A DNA stretch of 64,000 bases. Source: Ascaphus truei. Lineage: Eukaryota; Chordata; Amphibia; Anura; Ascaphidae. Below the pieces are notes generated by a model. That model had not been told where the DNA came from, did no database searches, and saw only the letters and a list, made by a program, of their open reading frames with translations. This document shows positions 47,668 through 57,310 of the stretch, in pieces. The first letter of the stretch is position 1. Every line of letters begins with the position of its first letter. The stretch is taken from contig WSYH01001192.1 in the NCBI GenBank assembly GCA_036426205.1, positions 62,001 to 126,000 of the forward strand, in the 5' to 3' direction. A program made the translations under genes and the position numbers.

Positions 47668-47850
47668 GTAAATGTTTTACTGTACCTATGTCCCAGGCTG
47701 CGGACCAGTCCCTGTTTGCAAGACCATACTGTACCTGTTTGAGAGACTGCCTCCGCTTGAGAGTGAGTTCATGTATAAAGGTTTAACCCCTCAGGAAAGA
47801 CTGATTCGTAAAGAACTCCTTACTAGATCTCAGCAATTTAAAGCTGCAGT
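47668..47850 (+). pseudogene. Possible gag start of the LTR element
   Basis: A frame ending FMYKGLTPQERLIRKELLTR (to ~47840) is broken off at a poly(T) run (47851-47869). The position just inside the 5' LTR and the charged helical composition suggest a gag remnant. No zinc knuckle or capsid signature is visible. Confidence 0.35.
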
Positions 47851-48300
47851 TCAGTTTTTTTTTTTTTTTTTAAATTTATTTTTTTACTTCAATAGTTTCA
47901 TGTGGGCAATCTCTAATTACCTAAAGAACTGAATAGTTGCCGGTCAATTCGTTCTCCGTCTATTGATCGGCAAAGTTTATCGACATCTTTAAATATGGGG
48001 AATGTAAATCGTTGCTATAGGAACAAGCATGCTTGTTAAAATAGAATACAAGAAAATTGGTCTTTCAAAGATGTTTTTTTTAAAACAGAAAATGCTAAAA
48101 GTATTTTTTCTTACTAGAGAACTGATTTATGAAAAAAACACACATGCAGGATACTCCTGAACTGCAGCTTCAAGGTGGAAAGAAAGTCTCAACAGGCCCT
48201 GCTCTCTCAATGGCACCTTGTTTTTGAAGTGAAACTTCTTTAGTGGCACCTCATTCGTGATGGGGCAAAAATGGATTGTGGAGACAGAAATGAAACGGAT
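47851..48300. other. Poly(T) run and non-coding sequence
   Basis: The T-run at 47851-47869 could be the reverse poly(A) tail of an inserted retroposon. The rest is unrecognised. Confidence 0.4.
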
Positions 48301-48369
48301 GTGACGTCAGTGCTGGCAGTTGAGGCCGGGCTGTGTTCTGGCTCAGCCCGACCCCAACACTGACATCAC
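48301..48369. repeat. Hairpin with CRE-like core
   Basis: gtgacgtcagtgctggcagt...gccgggctg pairs imperfectly with cagcccgaccccaacactga...catcac. The outer part contains TGACGTCA, a CRE/ATF site sequence. Confidence 0.6.
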
Positions 48370-48379
48370 ACCCGCTCCA

Positions 48380-48930
48380 CAAATCAGATGCTGCGGCGGC
48401 GGCGTAGCCTCCGGCTCCTCTCCTAATGATTGCCCCCCCGCTCCCCCCACATGGCTGATAACATGCGGCGGCGGCGGCGATAGCCGCCGGCGCCGCTCAT
48501 AACGGCCGCTGTTCCCCGCCCGCTGCCTACTGCCATGCCGCGCATGAGCGATGGCGCCAGTGACTCCAATCACCACGGGAGTGGGGAGGGGGTGGCGCGC
48601 AGCCGCTATCTGCCCCCGGCGGGTGCTAACTGGCGCCGTTCCGCCGCCCGCTGCCATGGGCTGTGAGAGGAGGAGCCGCTGCTCAGCCTCTCTCCTCCCT
48701 CTTGCTTCACCGAGTCCCGCTGCTCTCCCACACGGCTGCTGACATGCAGCGGCGCTAGCCCCTGGCACCGCTCCCCCGCACCCGCTCAAAATTTACTCGC
48801 CACAGCTCCTGACGAGTGCTGCTCCCCCCACCCACCCACCCACCCACCCACTGACATGTGGCGGCGCCGCTCAAAATTTAATCGCCGCCGCCACTCCGTG
48901 CTCCCCCACACCGGACGCTTACTCTGCATC
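48380..48930. repeat. CpG-rich imperfect tandem repeat
   Basis: Three related blocks carry 'cccac(a/c)tggct...gacatgcggcggcg' followed by 'ccgctcaaaatttaatcgcc'-type sequence (about 48450, 48725, 48845). It yields a 148-codon minus-strand frame rich in Ala/Gly/Arg with no domain. It could serve as a CpG island. Confidence 0.5.
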
Positions 48931-48959
48931 TGATCTCAGAAGCATAGGTTGTGGGCTAT

Positions 48960-49250
48960 TTGCCCAAATTAAAGATGGCTGCCCTGCAGCAATTGCTGTG
49001 GACTGTGCATGCGCCGCAGATCTGTTGAGAGGACAAGGCGGAGACGCGTCTCTTTGGTCTCCAAGGTAACGTTTTTAGTGGGCCGGGCGAGAAGGCGAGC
49101 TGCGCATCCGCAGAGCGGCTGCTGAGCAGAAAAGAGAAGGGAAGAGCCTAGATAATTCAGATGGCTGCAGATGCTCTGGTTGCTATGAAGCCTGGGAGGG
49201 GGCCGCAAACCCACACAACCTGGACAGCGGTCCTCACAGGTAATGCAACA
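48960..49250 (+). other. Possible first-exon-like segment
   Basis: 'aaagatggctgccctgcagc' and 'cagatggctgcagatgctct' are Kozak-like starts. A short frame from 49163 runs to 'cctcacaggtaatgcaac', a plausible splice donor. No protein is recognisable, so this is only a weak hint of a promoter-proximal exon. Confidence 0.2.
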
Positions 49251-49564
49251 TAGTGTGGGGGCCTGCTGGGGGGGGAAAAAAAGGGGGAGACTAGGGAGGG
49301 GGTACAATGGAGACCCGCTACATACAGGGGAAGAGCAAAGAGACCTTACAAGAACCAATGACCCCATACACCCAGCTCAGACTCCTTATAAAGGGTCAGT
49401 GACCCCATTCCTCTGCCGTGTGCGCTGGCTGCAGCAGGACACACCGCCATGTGCGCATCTCCGCCAGGGGGAAGAGAGCGGGAGCTGCTCCGGTCATGTA
49501 CCTCTGGGGGGGAAGAGCTGCTCAGGAGACTCAGGCAGAGCCCCCCGTGTCCGCAGCTCCACCA

Positions 49565-49850
49565 GGGGTTGGGGGAGGACACAGACAGAGAAAGACATAC
49601 CCCACAAAGAGAGAAAGACACACACATACACACAGACTGACAGACATACATACACACACACACTGACTGACACACACTGACTGACACACACTGACTGACA
49701 CAGACACCTCCGCAGGGGGGCTGGCTGCCGTAAGACACAAAGCCCGCAGCTCTGCCGGGGGGGAGAGAGTCAGGAGAGGGGGGCAGGACACAGAGAGAGA
49801 CATACACACCACACACAGAGACACACACACACACAGACTGACACACACAT
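49565..49850 (-). repeat. (CACACACAGACTGA)n-type microsatellite
   Basis: Two blocks of CA/GACA repeats (49614-49705 and 49790-49850). Frames of 60-166 codons across it are repeat artefacts. Confidence 0.9.
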
Positions 49851-49932
49851 CCAAGGAATTCAGTTACTATAAATATAGACGTGCAAATAGCTAAAACACG
49901 CGGTCAAACTTCTTTGTGTTTTGGAACTTAAA

Positions 49933-50044
49933 TTGTGTTTTGATTTTGAATTAAAAACATCTCCATCACAAATACAATTTCTGTGACAAAAGACAAAGAA
50001 GTTTCACTTACTATGCGCGTGCACGGCACACACAGCTTTTTTTT
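49933..50044 (+). repeat. 111-bp direct repeat, left copy
   Basis: 'ttgtgttttgattttgaatt' through 'gtgcacggcacacacagctt' and a T-run. Nearly identical to 52822-52933 (two or three substitutions). The two copies bracket the forkhead-like exon. Confidence 0.92.
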
Positions 50045-50227
50045 AAATCCGATTCAGCAATGTGCAGGCATTGTTACACAAAGCGATATTATCCAGCGAA
50101 ATCCCTCCATTTGCCGTTTTCTTTTCTGAGGAACAACAAAAATAAAAGTTTTACTGTAATGGTCAGTCCCCTAAAGAAGTTCCCAGTTAGTCCCACCAAT
50201 CATTTTCTCCGGGTGCGTCTCCTGTTC

Positions 50228-50315
50228 ACATGCGCATGCGCCTACCGTCGATGTGATGACACTCATATGCGTTTCATGAAGGTTACAATGCACATGCGCC
50301 TAGCGTTCCACCAAT
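50228..50315. promoter_or_regulatory. NRF-1-like GCATGCGC motifs, 3' side of the exon
   Basis: 'cacatgcgcatgcgcctacc' near 50228 and 'gcacatgcgcctagc' near 50291. The same palindromic GCGCATGCGC type recurs upstream of the exon. Confidence 0.35.
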
Positions 50316-50450
50316 TGTTCAGTATCTGCAGTACTGTAGAAGCCGCTCAGCCAATGATATTGTTTACAGGAGAATCGCTTGACTTTTGAATCGCACCGAT
50401 ATTGATATTTATAAAATAAAAAAAAACAGAATAAAATACGGCAACATTAC

Positions 50451-51065
50451 TCACCATAGAATTTCCCATTCAGCTGGTGCCGGCGCCGGGCCACTGCCAG
50501 TCCAGTATTCTTGATTATACACGTTGACAGTTGGCAGCGGGACTACTACACCTGTAGTCAGCTGATGAGGCTGGAAATCGCTTAGGTACATGCAAGCTTG
50601 CTCGAAACTGCATGCGAAATCCGGCTCAGGCTGCAGGTGTCCGTGCGTGGACAGACAGCAAGGGTTGTCACTGACGGTGGGACCGTTATTGGAAGCTGGT
50701 GCTGGTGCTGGCGCATTGCTTGCCAGCGACTGTCGTTTCTTAGTTGGTTTTAACACGACCTTTCGCCTTTTGCCGTCTGCATGATCATAGATACAGGAAA
50801 AACCCGGTGATACACACCAATACCCTCCAATAAATTCGGGATCAATATGATAAAAACATGGATCGCTACATAACCTTTTCCTTATTGCACGCTTCCAGAC
50901 ATGAGGAGCTGGCGAAAATGTGTAAAAGTCATAGTTTTCGATAAAATACTGATAAATTTGAACAACTGTTGCCATTTTATCATCTGTTGCATTAATCGCG
51001 GCCCATATTAAATACGCGTACGTTCTGTCGGGTTTTTGGAACACGGGCTGCACTTGAACACTCAT
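50451..51065 (-). CDS. Divergent forkhead (winged-helix) domain protein, open exon
   Basis: 204 codons, uninterrupted. Residues ~11-97 follow the forkhead pattern: KPDRTYAYLIWAAI, DKMATVVQIYQYFIENYDFY, the helix-3 segment WKRAIRKRLCSDPCF, and GYWCVSP (equivalent to the usual YWTLDP). Forkhead proteins bind DNA through helix 3, usually WQNSIRHNLS; here N and H are replaced by R and K, so specificity may differ. A basic tail (KRRKVVLKPTKKRQ) could be a nuclear signal, followed by an Ala/Pro linker and acidic/aromatic C-terminus. The start has an ideal Kozak context (GCCGCCATGA). Splice-like sites flank it (acceptor before 51077, donor GTGAGT at 50454 overlapping the stop), so it may be one exon of a larger gene. 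It lies antisense inside an LTR element. The subfamily is not recognised. Confidence 0.75.
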   Translation of the reverse strand: MSVQVQPVFQKPDRTYAYLIWAAINATDDKMATVVQIYQYFIENYDFYTFSPAPHVWKRAIRKRLCSDPCFYHIDPEFIGGYWCVSPGFSCIYDHADGKRRKVVLKPTKKRQSLASNAPAPAPASNNGPTVSDNPCCLSTHGHLQPEPDFACSFEQACMYLSDFQPHQLTTGVVVPLPTVNVYNQEYWTGSGPAPAPAEWEILW

Positions 51066-51077
51066 GGCGGCGGGTCT

Positions 51078-51110
51078 CTGGAGAATAACAGAAACTGGTC
51101 TTTGTCTTTC
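51078..51110 (-). promoter_or_regulatory. Splice-acceptor-like site before the forkhead exon
   Basis: On the minus strand a pyrimidine-rich stretch ending gttattctccag precedes AGACCCGCCGCCATG. If used, the start codon exon begins at 51077 and a 5' untranslated exon lies further upstream. Confidence 0.5.
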
Positions 51111-51235
51111 TTTAATATGAAAAGCCTAAATTGATACATTATTGTAACCTCTTCCTTCAGTCCCAAGGCTAATTTACAATAGCCCACTGTGGTATCTTTT
51201 TTAAACGAAACACCTGCAAGTCGACACATTACTGT

Positions 51236-51575
51236 AGCGCATGCGCATTACAATTCATGAATATCTGCCATCTGGTGGACACGCGAAGAATTGCAACCTA
51301 TTAAATCTGAACCATTCTCAATAAACGCATGAACCGCGCATCAACCGCGCATGACCCGCGGCTGAGAACGCAACATGAATACGGCATGAATGCGGCATGC
51401 AACCGGTGAAGTGCGTAGCATTCGAAAAAAAATCCCGGAAAAATGCGGTGATGTTTTAGAATAAAAGGGGCCGCAACAGTAGCGCCTATCAGAAGTTTGT
51501 TCTCATCGTACAGACACACATGTACTGTAGGATATTGCTTGAACTGCTGCAAGAACTTGACGCATGCGCAATACC
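51236..51575. promoter_or_regulatory. NRF-1-like GCGCATGCGC sites upstream of the forkhead exon
   Basis: 'gtagcgcatgcgcattac' (~51235-51252) and 'gacgcatgcgcaatacc' (~51559-51575) are close to the TGCGCATGCGCA consensus of NRF-1. They lie ~180 and ~500 bases upstream of the start codon. A third site is at ~52036 (atgcgcatgcgtg). Between them is a run of 'cgcatgaac/cgcatcaac' repeats (51325-51400). Confidence 0.45.
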
Positions 51576-52540
51576 GGAAATAAAAGCATTATTTTTTTCC
51601 CCCAGAAAATAAACTTTGACATCAAGCGGAAAAAGGCAAAGGAGGGATGGATGGAAAGAAAGGATAGACCTCTAATATCTCTTTATTTAAACGTTGCTTG
51701 CGCATTGCGAATCTGATTTAAAAATTCAAGTAGGCAAAAATTTTGTGGCAGTGCAATTGTTATTGATTAGGATAGAATAATTGTGAGCTTTATAGAAAAC
51801 CTTATACAGTATGCTGCTGTTTTCATATTCAATACTTTTTTACATTGTACTGTAATCATCACGACTGTTTGACGTTGCTTTTTGCAGTATAATTACATTA
51901 CACTTGCATGTTTAATTAAATTCTAAGAAATCCCAAAAATAAAAATGTAGATCTTTTATTCTATATTTATTATTTATTATTCAATACTTCAACTTTAGCT
52001 AGGCTTATTCTTCTTTTCGAACTGTTTTCATTTTATGCGCATGCGTGTATGTCTCATTGGAACCTTGTTGAAATGCATACGCGTGTCATCACAGATTATC
52101 AGGATGAACTGCTGAATGAACAAGGAAGTGTTTTAAGACAGACACATGGAGCTGCCATGCTGAGAGAGACTGCTGTTTCCAGAGAAGGGGGACACAGAAG
52201 AGTTCTTCCAGCTGTGGAAGCTGGTACAGTTCTCTAGACCCGCTGGATGGTGGTCATGGAGTCTGCTGGGACTGCCTGAGTTTTAATCCCAGGAAGAGGA
52301 AGGAGGGACGTGAGACCGTGCTGAAGCAGGGATGTCCTGTCCTTAACATTGGACCTACAGAGGAGAGATTCTCTGAGCTTTTGTGGGGCTGAGCTCCCCT
52401 AACAATGAAGGACGCAAGACTGCGCTGAAGCGGGGACATCTGGTCCATAATCTTGGAATCACAGAGAAGTGATTCTCTGAACTCTTGCAAGGTCCAGAGG
52501 GAACTTCCTGGAGCCCGAGCAGAAACAGATAAGGGAAACA
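51576..52540. other. No supported gene
   Basis: AT-rich, then a mixed segment. Tandem-like halves 'gaccgtgctgaagcagggat' (52313) and 'gactgcgctgaagcggggac' (52419) lie ~105 bases apart. Confidence 0.45.
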
Positions 52541-52815
52541 CTGTATTGCTATCTGCAGAGACTGTGCATGTTTAGCTATACTAGTACCTGTTTTGGGTGG
52601 TAACCAGCTTAGCTGTCCATCCAGTTAGTAAGGGCAGAAGCTGCATGTTTAATTATTCTCCTAAGAGGAATAGGCGTTTATTTTATCATTTGTTTTGATT
52701 TAAAGGGACAGTGGGCCTGTTAGTGTACAATTTAACCCTGTAAATAAACCCTGTATAGAAAAATACTAAGTTTCTCTGCCTTAATCTGGGACTAAAAGAA
52801 ACTGCAAGGTGGTGT
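52541..52815 (+). mobile_element. LTR-like fragment (U3/R end)
   Basis: 'ttgatttaaagggacagtgg', 'aaccctgtaaataaaccctg' (polyadenylation signal) and 'ctgccttaatctgggactaa' resemble the R-U5 end of an amphibian LTR. It ends next to the right 111-bp repeat. No terminal match was established. Confidence 0.4.
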
Positions 52816-52821
52816 AGGCAT

Positions 52822-52933
52822 TTGTGTTTTGATTTTGAATTAAAAACATCACCATCACAAATACAATTTCTGTGACAAAAGACAAAGAAGTTTCACTTAC
52901 TATGCGCGTGCACAGCACACACAGCTTTTTTTT
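52822..52933 (+). repeat. 111-bp direct repeat, right copy
   Basis: See 49933-50044. Same orientation, 2.9 kb apart. Confidence 0.92.
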
Positions 52934-53139
52934 CCACCTCAGATCGTAAGACTCTAGATCAGATTCTAGATGCCGCCTGTGTGTTGTACCAAGATTTTGA
53001 CGTTATCATAAGTGAGCGTGACCCTCTTCTTGCTGCCTACGCACTTTCTAATCACAATCTAAGCACCAACCCGATTGGCTGATATACATCAGTGACTGAT
53101 CAATACGGAAGGTGGGGGGTGTACTTAATGTTGCCGGTA

Positions 53140-53940
53140 ACCTTTGCTGAAATATTCCCTGATGAAGTAGCGCTGACTGCTACGAAACACGTAGGATAAG
53201 TCCTTCTCTTGCTACGAATTATAGCCCAACTCCCATTGCTGCTATTTGTTAAGTGGCTGATATAGCTAGCAGTTTTGTGACTCTAAGTAGCTCTTTCACT
53301 GCCATTGCTACAGTGGGACTATTACTCTGTTCCTCCTTGGACTGATCCCCGCACTACGTATGCGGAAGAGACTATCATCTATGTGACTGTTACGTCACTC
53401 AGCGGCGACGCGATCCTGCAGTTTGAGCTCCTACACGCCGATGTCCCAGAGAGGAATCCTCCATTGATGGGGTCGAGACCATAGGATATACGGAGTTCCT
53501 ACAATACCACCTATCTGGAACGTGGAGCTGACATCACGAATCTTCCCAACGAAGATTACCAGTGAATCACGGCATCTGCTGCAGTGTGGTAACCTCCTTG
53601 TGTGATATGCACTCAATGCGCTTGTTTCTTCTACCTAATGTACCCTGAATACTCACCATTTTAATATAATTATATATTTTGATATACTTCACTATGCGGT
53701 TTTGCGCTGTGTTTGTTTGTTTCTTGTCTGTTTAGTGCTGTCGGAGTGTTGAGCCACCCTGAATTACTACAGCTGCATCCGCCAATTGAAATTACAGATA
53801 CTGTATGTTTTATTGTGCACTCTAAGGTTAAGGGTTTTCACTAAAGTGTATTCCGAATTATGTTCACAGTTTACTTATAGTAGTATTATAGTTATATAGG
53901 TTTTATTAGCTGCGCACTGTATTTCCTTCTTTTTGTTCAC
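53140..53940 (+). mobile_element. Hammerhead-bearing retroelement remnant
   Basis: About 800 bases starting at the hammerhead-like core and ending near 'ttctttttgttcacag', without a coding frame. The layout resembles the 29077-30439 insertion (hammerhead at the left end, non-coding body), but no target duplication is apparent. Confidence 0.4.
53159..53195 (+). ncRNA. Hammerhead ribozyme-like core, best conserved in the window
   Basis: CTGATGA, then AGTAGC-GCTGACT-GCTAC (5-bp stem II GTAGC/GCTAC with a 7-base loop), then GAAACACGTA. All conserved core bases (CUGAUGA and GAAA) are present. AC-AC-GTA gives a minimal stem III and a GTA cleavage triplet. Stem I pairing (ATTCC with GGA..) is short. 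Such minimal hammerheads occur in Penelope-like retroelements and often act as dimers. Confidence 0.65.
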
Positions 53941-56457
53941 AGCCTGACAAAACCCTTGAGGTTTTTTCTGTATTAACCCCTGCTGGTCAGCCCTATGAGC
54001 CTCCCTTGGTAAATCCCTGTAGTCCTCCAGTCAAGGACACCTCCTTAGCTTCAGAGGATGAACCCCTTATGTCCCCAATTTCGGAGACAAATCTCCCTTC
54101 TAGTACTCAGGTACTATCTGCCTTAACCCCTGTAAATCCTTGCTGCCCTCAGGCTAATGTGTCCTTCTTTGCATCAGAGAATGAACCCACAAGTCTCACA
54201 GCAGGGGTTGCACTGAATGACTTCCCTAATGTTCAAGTTGCTGAGACTTTGGATACTCCTTACTATAGGTCCACTGGCTCAGCTAAAATTCTCGGGGCTG
54301 CGCCCCCTGAACCTTCGGCAAGAATACTGGCTCCAGTTAAAAGTATTCAGGAACCGTTTGTTTCCCTAAGCCTGTTCGCAGAATCCTCACTCCTAGGTAT
54401 TTCGCTGACCCCGTCTGTCACTCAGAGAGCTGAAATCCCTGCTTCTGAGCATAGACCCCTTTTCTTGGAATCTATAGTCGTTTCTGATGTCCCCAACACT
54501 CCTTCCCAAATACCCACTTCAGAGACCAGCACCGTTGTGGTTGCCTCCCTTGTACTGTCTGTGTTCTCCTCTTTTCAAATCCTGGGGTTACAAGCGAACA
54601 GTGCACATTATGCCCCTTCCCAAGTGACCCCTTTTGAGACCAGCATATCTGTTGTTGCTCCCTTAGTACAATTACAGTCAGGTCCCTCCTTTTTGGAGGA
54701 TCAGGTTTTCAAATCTAAAACTCCCTCTACCTCTGATTTTGTAAACCTGCAGTCCCTCTTACTGTAGTTAAAAGTACTCCAGCAGCCGCTAAGTTAAGCC
54801 CTGCCGCTACTAAATCTTCTGTTGTAGAAGCAGCCTTTCCTAGCTCACTTCCGTTTCTCCTATCTGTTATGCCTGTTCCCAATGCTTTTCCTCCTCTGTC
54901 TCAGAGTGTTGCTATTCCTGTCCTTGACTCTAAGTCTGTCTCCTTGGAACCTGTGACAGCTATTAGCCCCCCTTCTACGGCCCCTCAGGCTATCACTTCA
55001 AAGATCAGCTTATCTGCCCCTGATCCCTTACTTCGCTCTGAGTCTTCCCTTACGGCTTCTAAGGTCGCCCCAGCAACCATTGGATTAATCTATGCTAAAG
55101 TTAGAACTCCTGTGTTTAAGGGTACTTTCTCACACGTGCCCAGTAGACCCAGAATTCCCGTGATTAATTCTAAGTCACTTTCCAATGTATCTGATTTTCT
55201 CACTAGTGAAACCCAGATACACACTAAACCCAGATACACACATCACTGACTAGCAGTTTCGTTATCAGAATTTTCGCACTAGTAAACATACCTATTTCTC
55301 ATTTTGTTATGACAAGTACCCCTGTTAGGGCCCTTGCAGTTTTGGATAAGACTTTTTTTCTTCTAAGTTTTCTACTATTAAGAGTTTCCCCGGTCCCAAC
55401 TTACTGCTTATTAACTCTCTAACTTCCCCAGTACCCGTCACTGATTCCCAGGCACCAGCTCCTGACGCTAGTTCTCCTCCTACCAGTGCCTCTGCAGTGC
55501 CAGATGTCCCTGTTACAGACTCTGAGCTTCCTACTCCAGACATTGGCTTCCCCCCCTCCACTGCCCCGGCACTGCCTGTTTCTCAAGTTCCAGATATTAA
55601 AGCTCCAGAGCCTATTCCTACTCCCACTCCTATGACAAATATGATGCCCCTGGAGTTCATTGCAGCACGCAGTCCGCCCCTTGCGGTTGTTCAAATCTCT
55701 GCAAGTATCTGTATACCTTCCCCGGCCCCTGGTGCCATATCTGAAGTAACCCTTGCTGCGCCCGAAATCCCCGGTGCGGGAGGGCAGTTTCTTTTCACTG
55801 ACCATTCTGCGGCCCCTGAAGTACCTCAGTATGACTTTAACTATGGGGTTTCTCTCCCTATTGTCTCTGGCTTGGACTCTGGGAAGTGGAGATCACAGAA
55901 TATGCTGCTCTGAGTGTTCTACAGTATTGGGGAGCTCCACTACTGATTGGTTCTTATCCCTCTTGGAACCTTCTGTTGTGCCTGTTTTCTATGTGTTGGA
56001 AATACTTAGTTCGCACCCCAAGATTTCAGTCCCTAAGCCTGGTTTACTGTTCGCCTTGTCATCTATTATACCAATACCTGGCAATGCACCCACCCACCCT
56101 ATTCCCTCGCTGACCACTACCCGGAAAACTTCTGGAGGAGAAGACCCTTTCAAATTCCTACGTGCAGATGTCAGCAAAAATTTTGCCTGTCCGGAGGGTC
56201 TCCCTGTTATACCCGATCAATTATCGGTGCCTCTTGGCCCGCACTCTGGTACAATTACTAGGGACCGGGCACCCAGCTTGGATCCCTCTGCCGTTTCTAT
56301 TCTGGAAACGCCTCCTCCCCAGCTCTGGATTTACAAGTCTTTTCGCGTGGCGAGCCCCATACCAAAATTGTTTATGCCACCACTCTCATATCCTAGAACA
56401 GGACTCGCCAATGAACTGCTCGTTTTCGGATCCCCTTCCCCCCCTAAAGCACTTTAA
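53941..56457 (+). pseudogene. Pro/Ser/Thr-rich internal region of the LTR element
   Basis: Three frames follow one another (54006-54767, 54869-55249, 55497-55913) and then a shifted frame (55753-56457). All have the same composition, rich in P, S, T and V, with recurring 'SETS..VVA' and 'ITSKISLSAPDPLL'-type phrases. This suggests one long, low-complexity reading frame broken by stops and shifts. No zinc knuckle, protease or polymerase motif is seen. It lies upstream of the polypurine tract, where an envelope-like or extra 3' ORF would sit. The function is unknown. Confidence 0.45.
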
Positions 56458-56652
56458 GAACAACTCAATGTCCCCGAGACCTACGTATGGATGGCCCTGT
56501 CTGGCCGCAGTTCTCACCAGGGGTGGGGGTAAGCAAAAGAGTGCCCACGAGTCGCTGGACCACGACTCTTCCCCCAATCCTAGACAGTTCAGGAACAATT
56601 CCAGGTCCCCCAACTCTATGAGTGGTCATGTTCGCCCGGAGGTCTCACCTGA

Positions 56653-56676
56653 AGGGGGGGGGGGGGGGAGGGGTAC
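56653..56676 (+). promoter_or_regulatory. Polypurine tract before the 3' LTR
   Basis: gaagggg...gggaggggtac: a run of A/G directly before TGTGAGG. This is the expected primer for plus-strand synthesis and confirms LTR orientation (+). Confidence 0.8.
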
Positions 56677-57305
56677 TGTGAGGAATCCACTCCTGGCTTT
56701 TCTCGTAGCCTTGCAGGGTGCTGTTCTCACTAAATTCCCTCTTTGCAATCAACAGCAGCTAATCTCCATGCAGAGGCCTGTGTTTCCTGAGTACCCTGAG
56801 GTCTGCTGCTACTCTCCATGCAGAGGCCTGATCCTGACTCGTGTGCTGAAGCATTGTTTATCCAGCACTGGTTCCTGGTACCTGCTGCATTCTCCCCTAG
56901 CAGAGGTTACCCTTCGTTTCTTGAGGTCTGCTGCTATTCTCCACGCAGAGGCCTGCTTTGGACTTCTGTGCTGAAGCGTTAGTTTTCCCCAACGCTGCCC
57001 CGCGGTGTACTTCGGCCAGCCTGCTGTCTCCCCCTGCTGAAACCGGCGTCATGGGCCGAGCCTGCTCCTCATGCAGAGGCCACTCCCGCTCTCATGCTCC
57101 TAAGCTGAAGCGGGGAACTTCTGACTACCTGTTGCCAAACTCCTGCTTGAATAACGACGATGCTGCCTTCTCCAATCCTGACCGTGCTATGTACGACTAC
57201 GAACTGCGCACTCCTGATCAGTCTGCGCAGACTAAGGTCGGTGATTATATAACCCCACCTCAGCCCACGGTCCGTTCCCGGTTTGTGGCGAGCACAATCG
57301 TAACA
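56677..57305 (+). repeat. 3' LTR (629 bp)
   Basis: Matches the 5' LTR end to end except for a ~270-base gap after 'caatcaacagcagct', best explained by recombination between the 'ctccatgcagaggcctg' internal repeats. Confidence 0.85.
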
Positions 57306-57310
57306 TGGGT

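Larger units (their letters stand above)
46722..57305 (+). mobile_element. LTR retrotransposon, 10.6 kb, no pol seen
   Basis: Two LTRs of one family in the same orientation (46722-47622 and 56677-57305) start TGTGAGGAATCC and end CGTAACA. The outer flanks carry the same 5-bp duplication, tgggt (46717-46721 and 57306-57310). The inner border of the 3' LTR is preceded by a G-rich polypurine tract. Homology between the LTRs ends exactly at these borders. The internal 9 kb shows a possible gag start (47668-47850) and a Pro/Ser/Thr-rich region (53940-56457). I see no protease, reverse transcriptase or integrase. The middle (47850-53940) carries unrelated material, including a forkhead-like exon. 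The element is either non-autonomous or heavily invaded. Confidence 0.82.

Noticed and set aside
48343..48789. 148-codon Ala/Gly/Arg-rich minus frame
   Set aside because: CpG-rich imperfect tandem repeat; no start context, domain or neighbouring exon supports a gene.
49243..49854. 107-166-codon frames near 49.5 kb
   Set aside because: Generated by CA/GACA repeats; no conserved motif.
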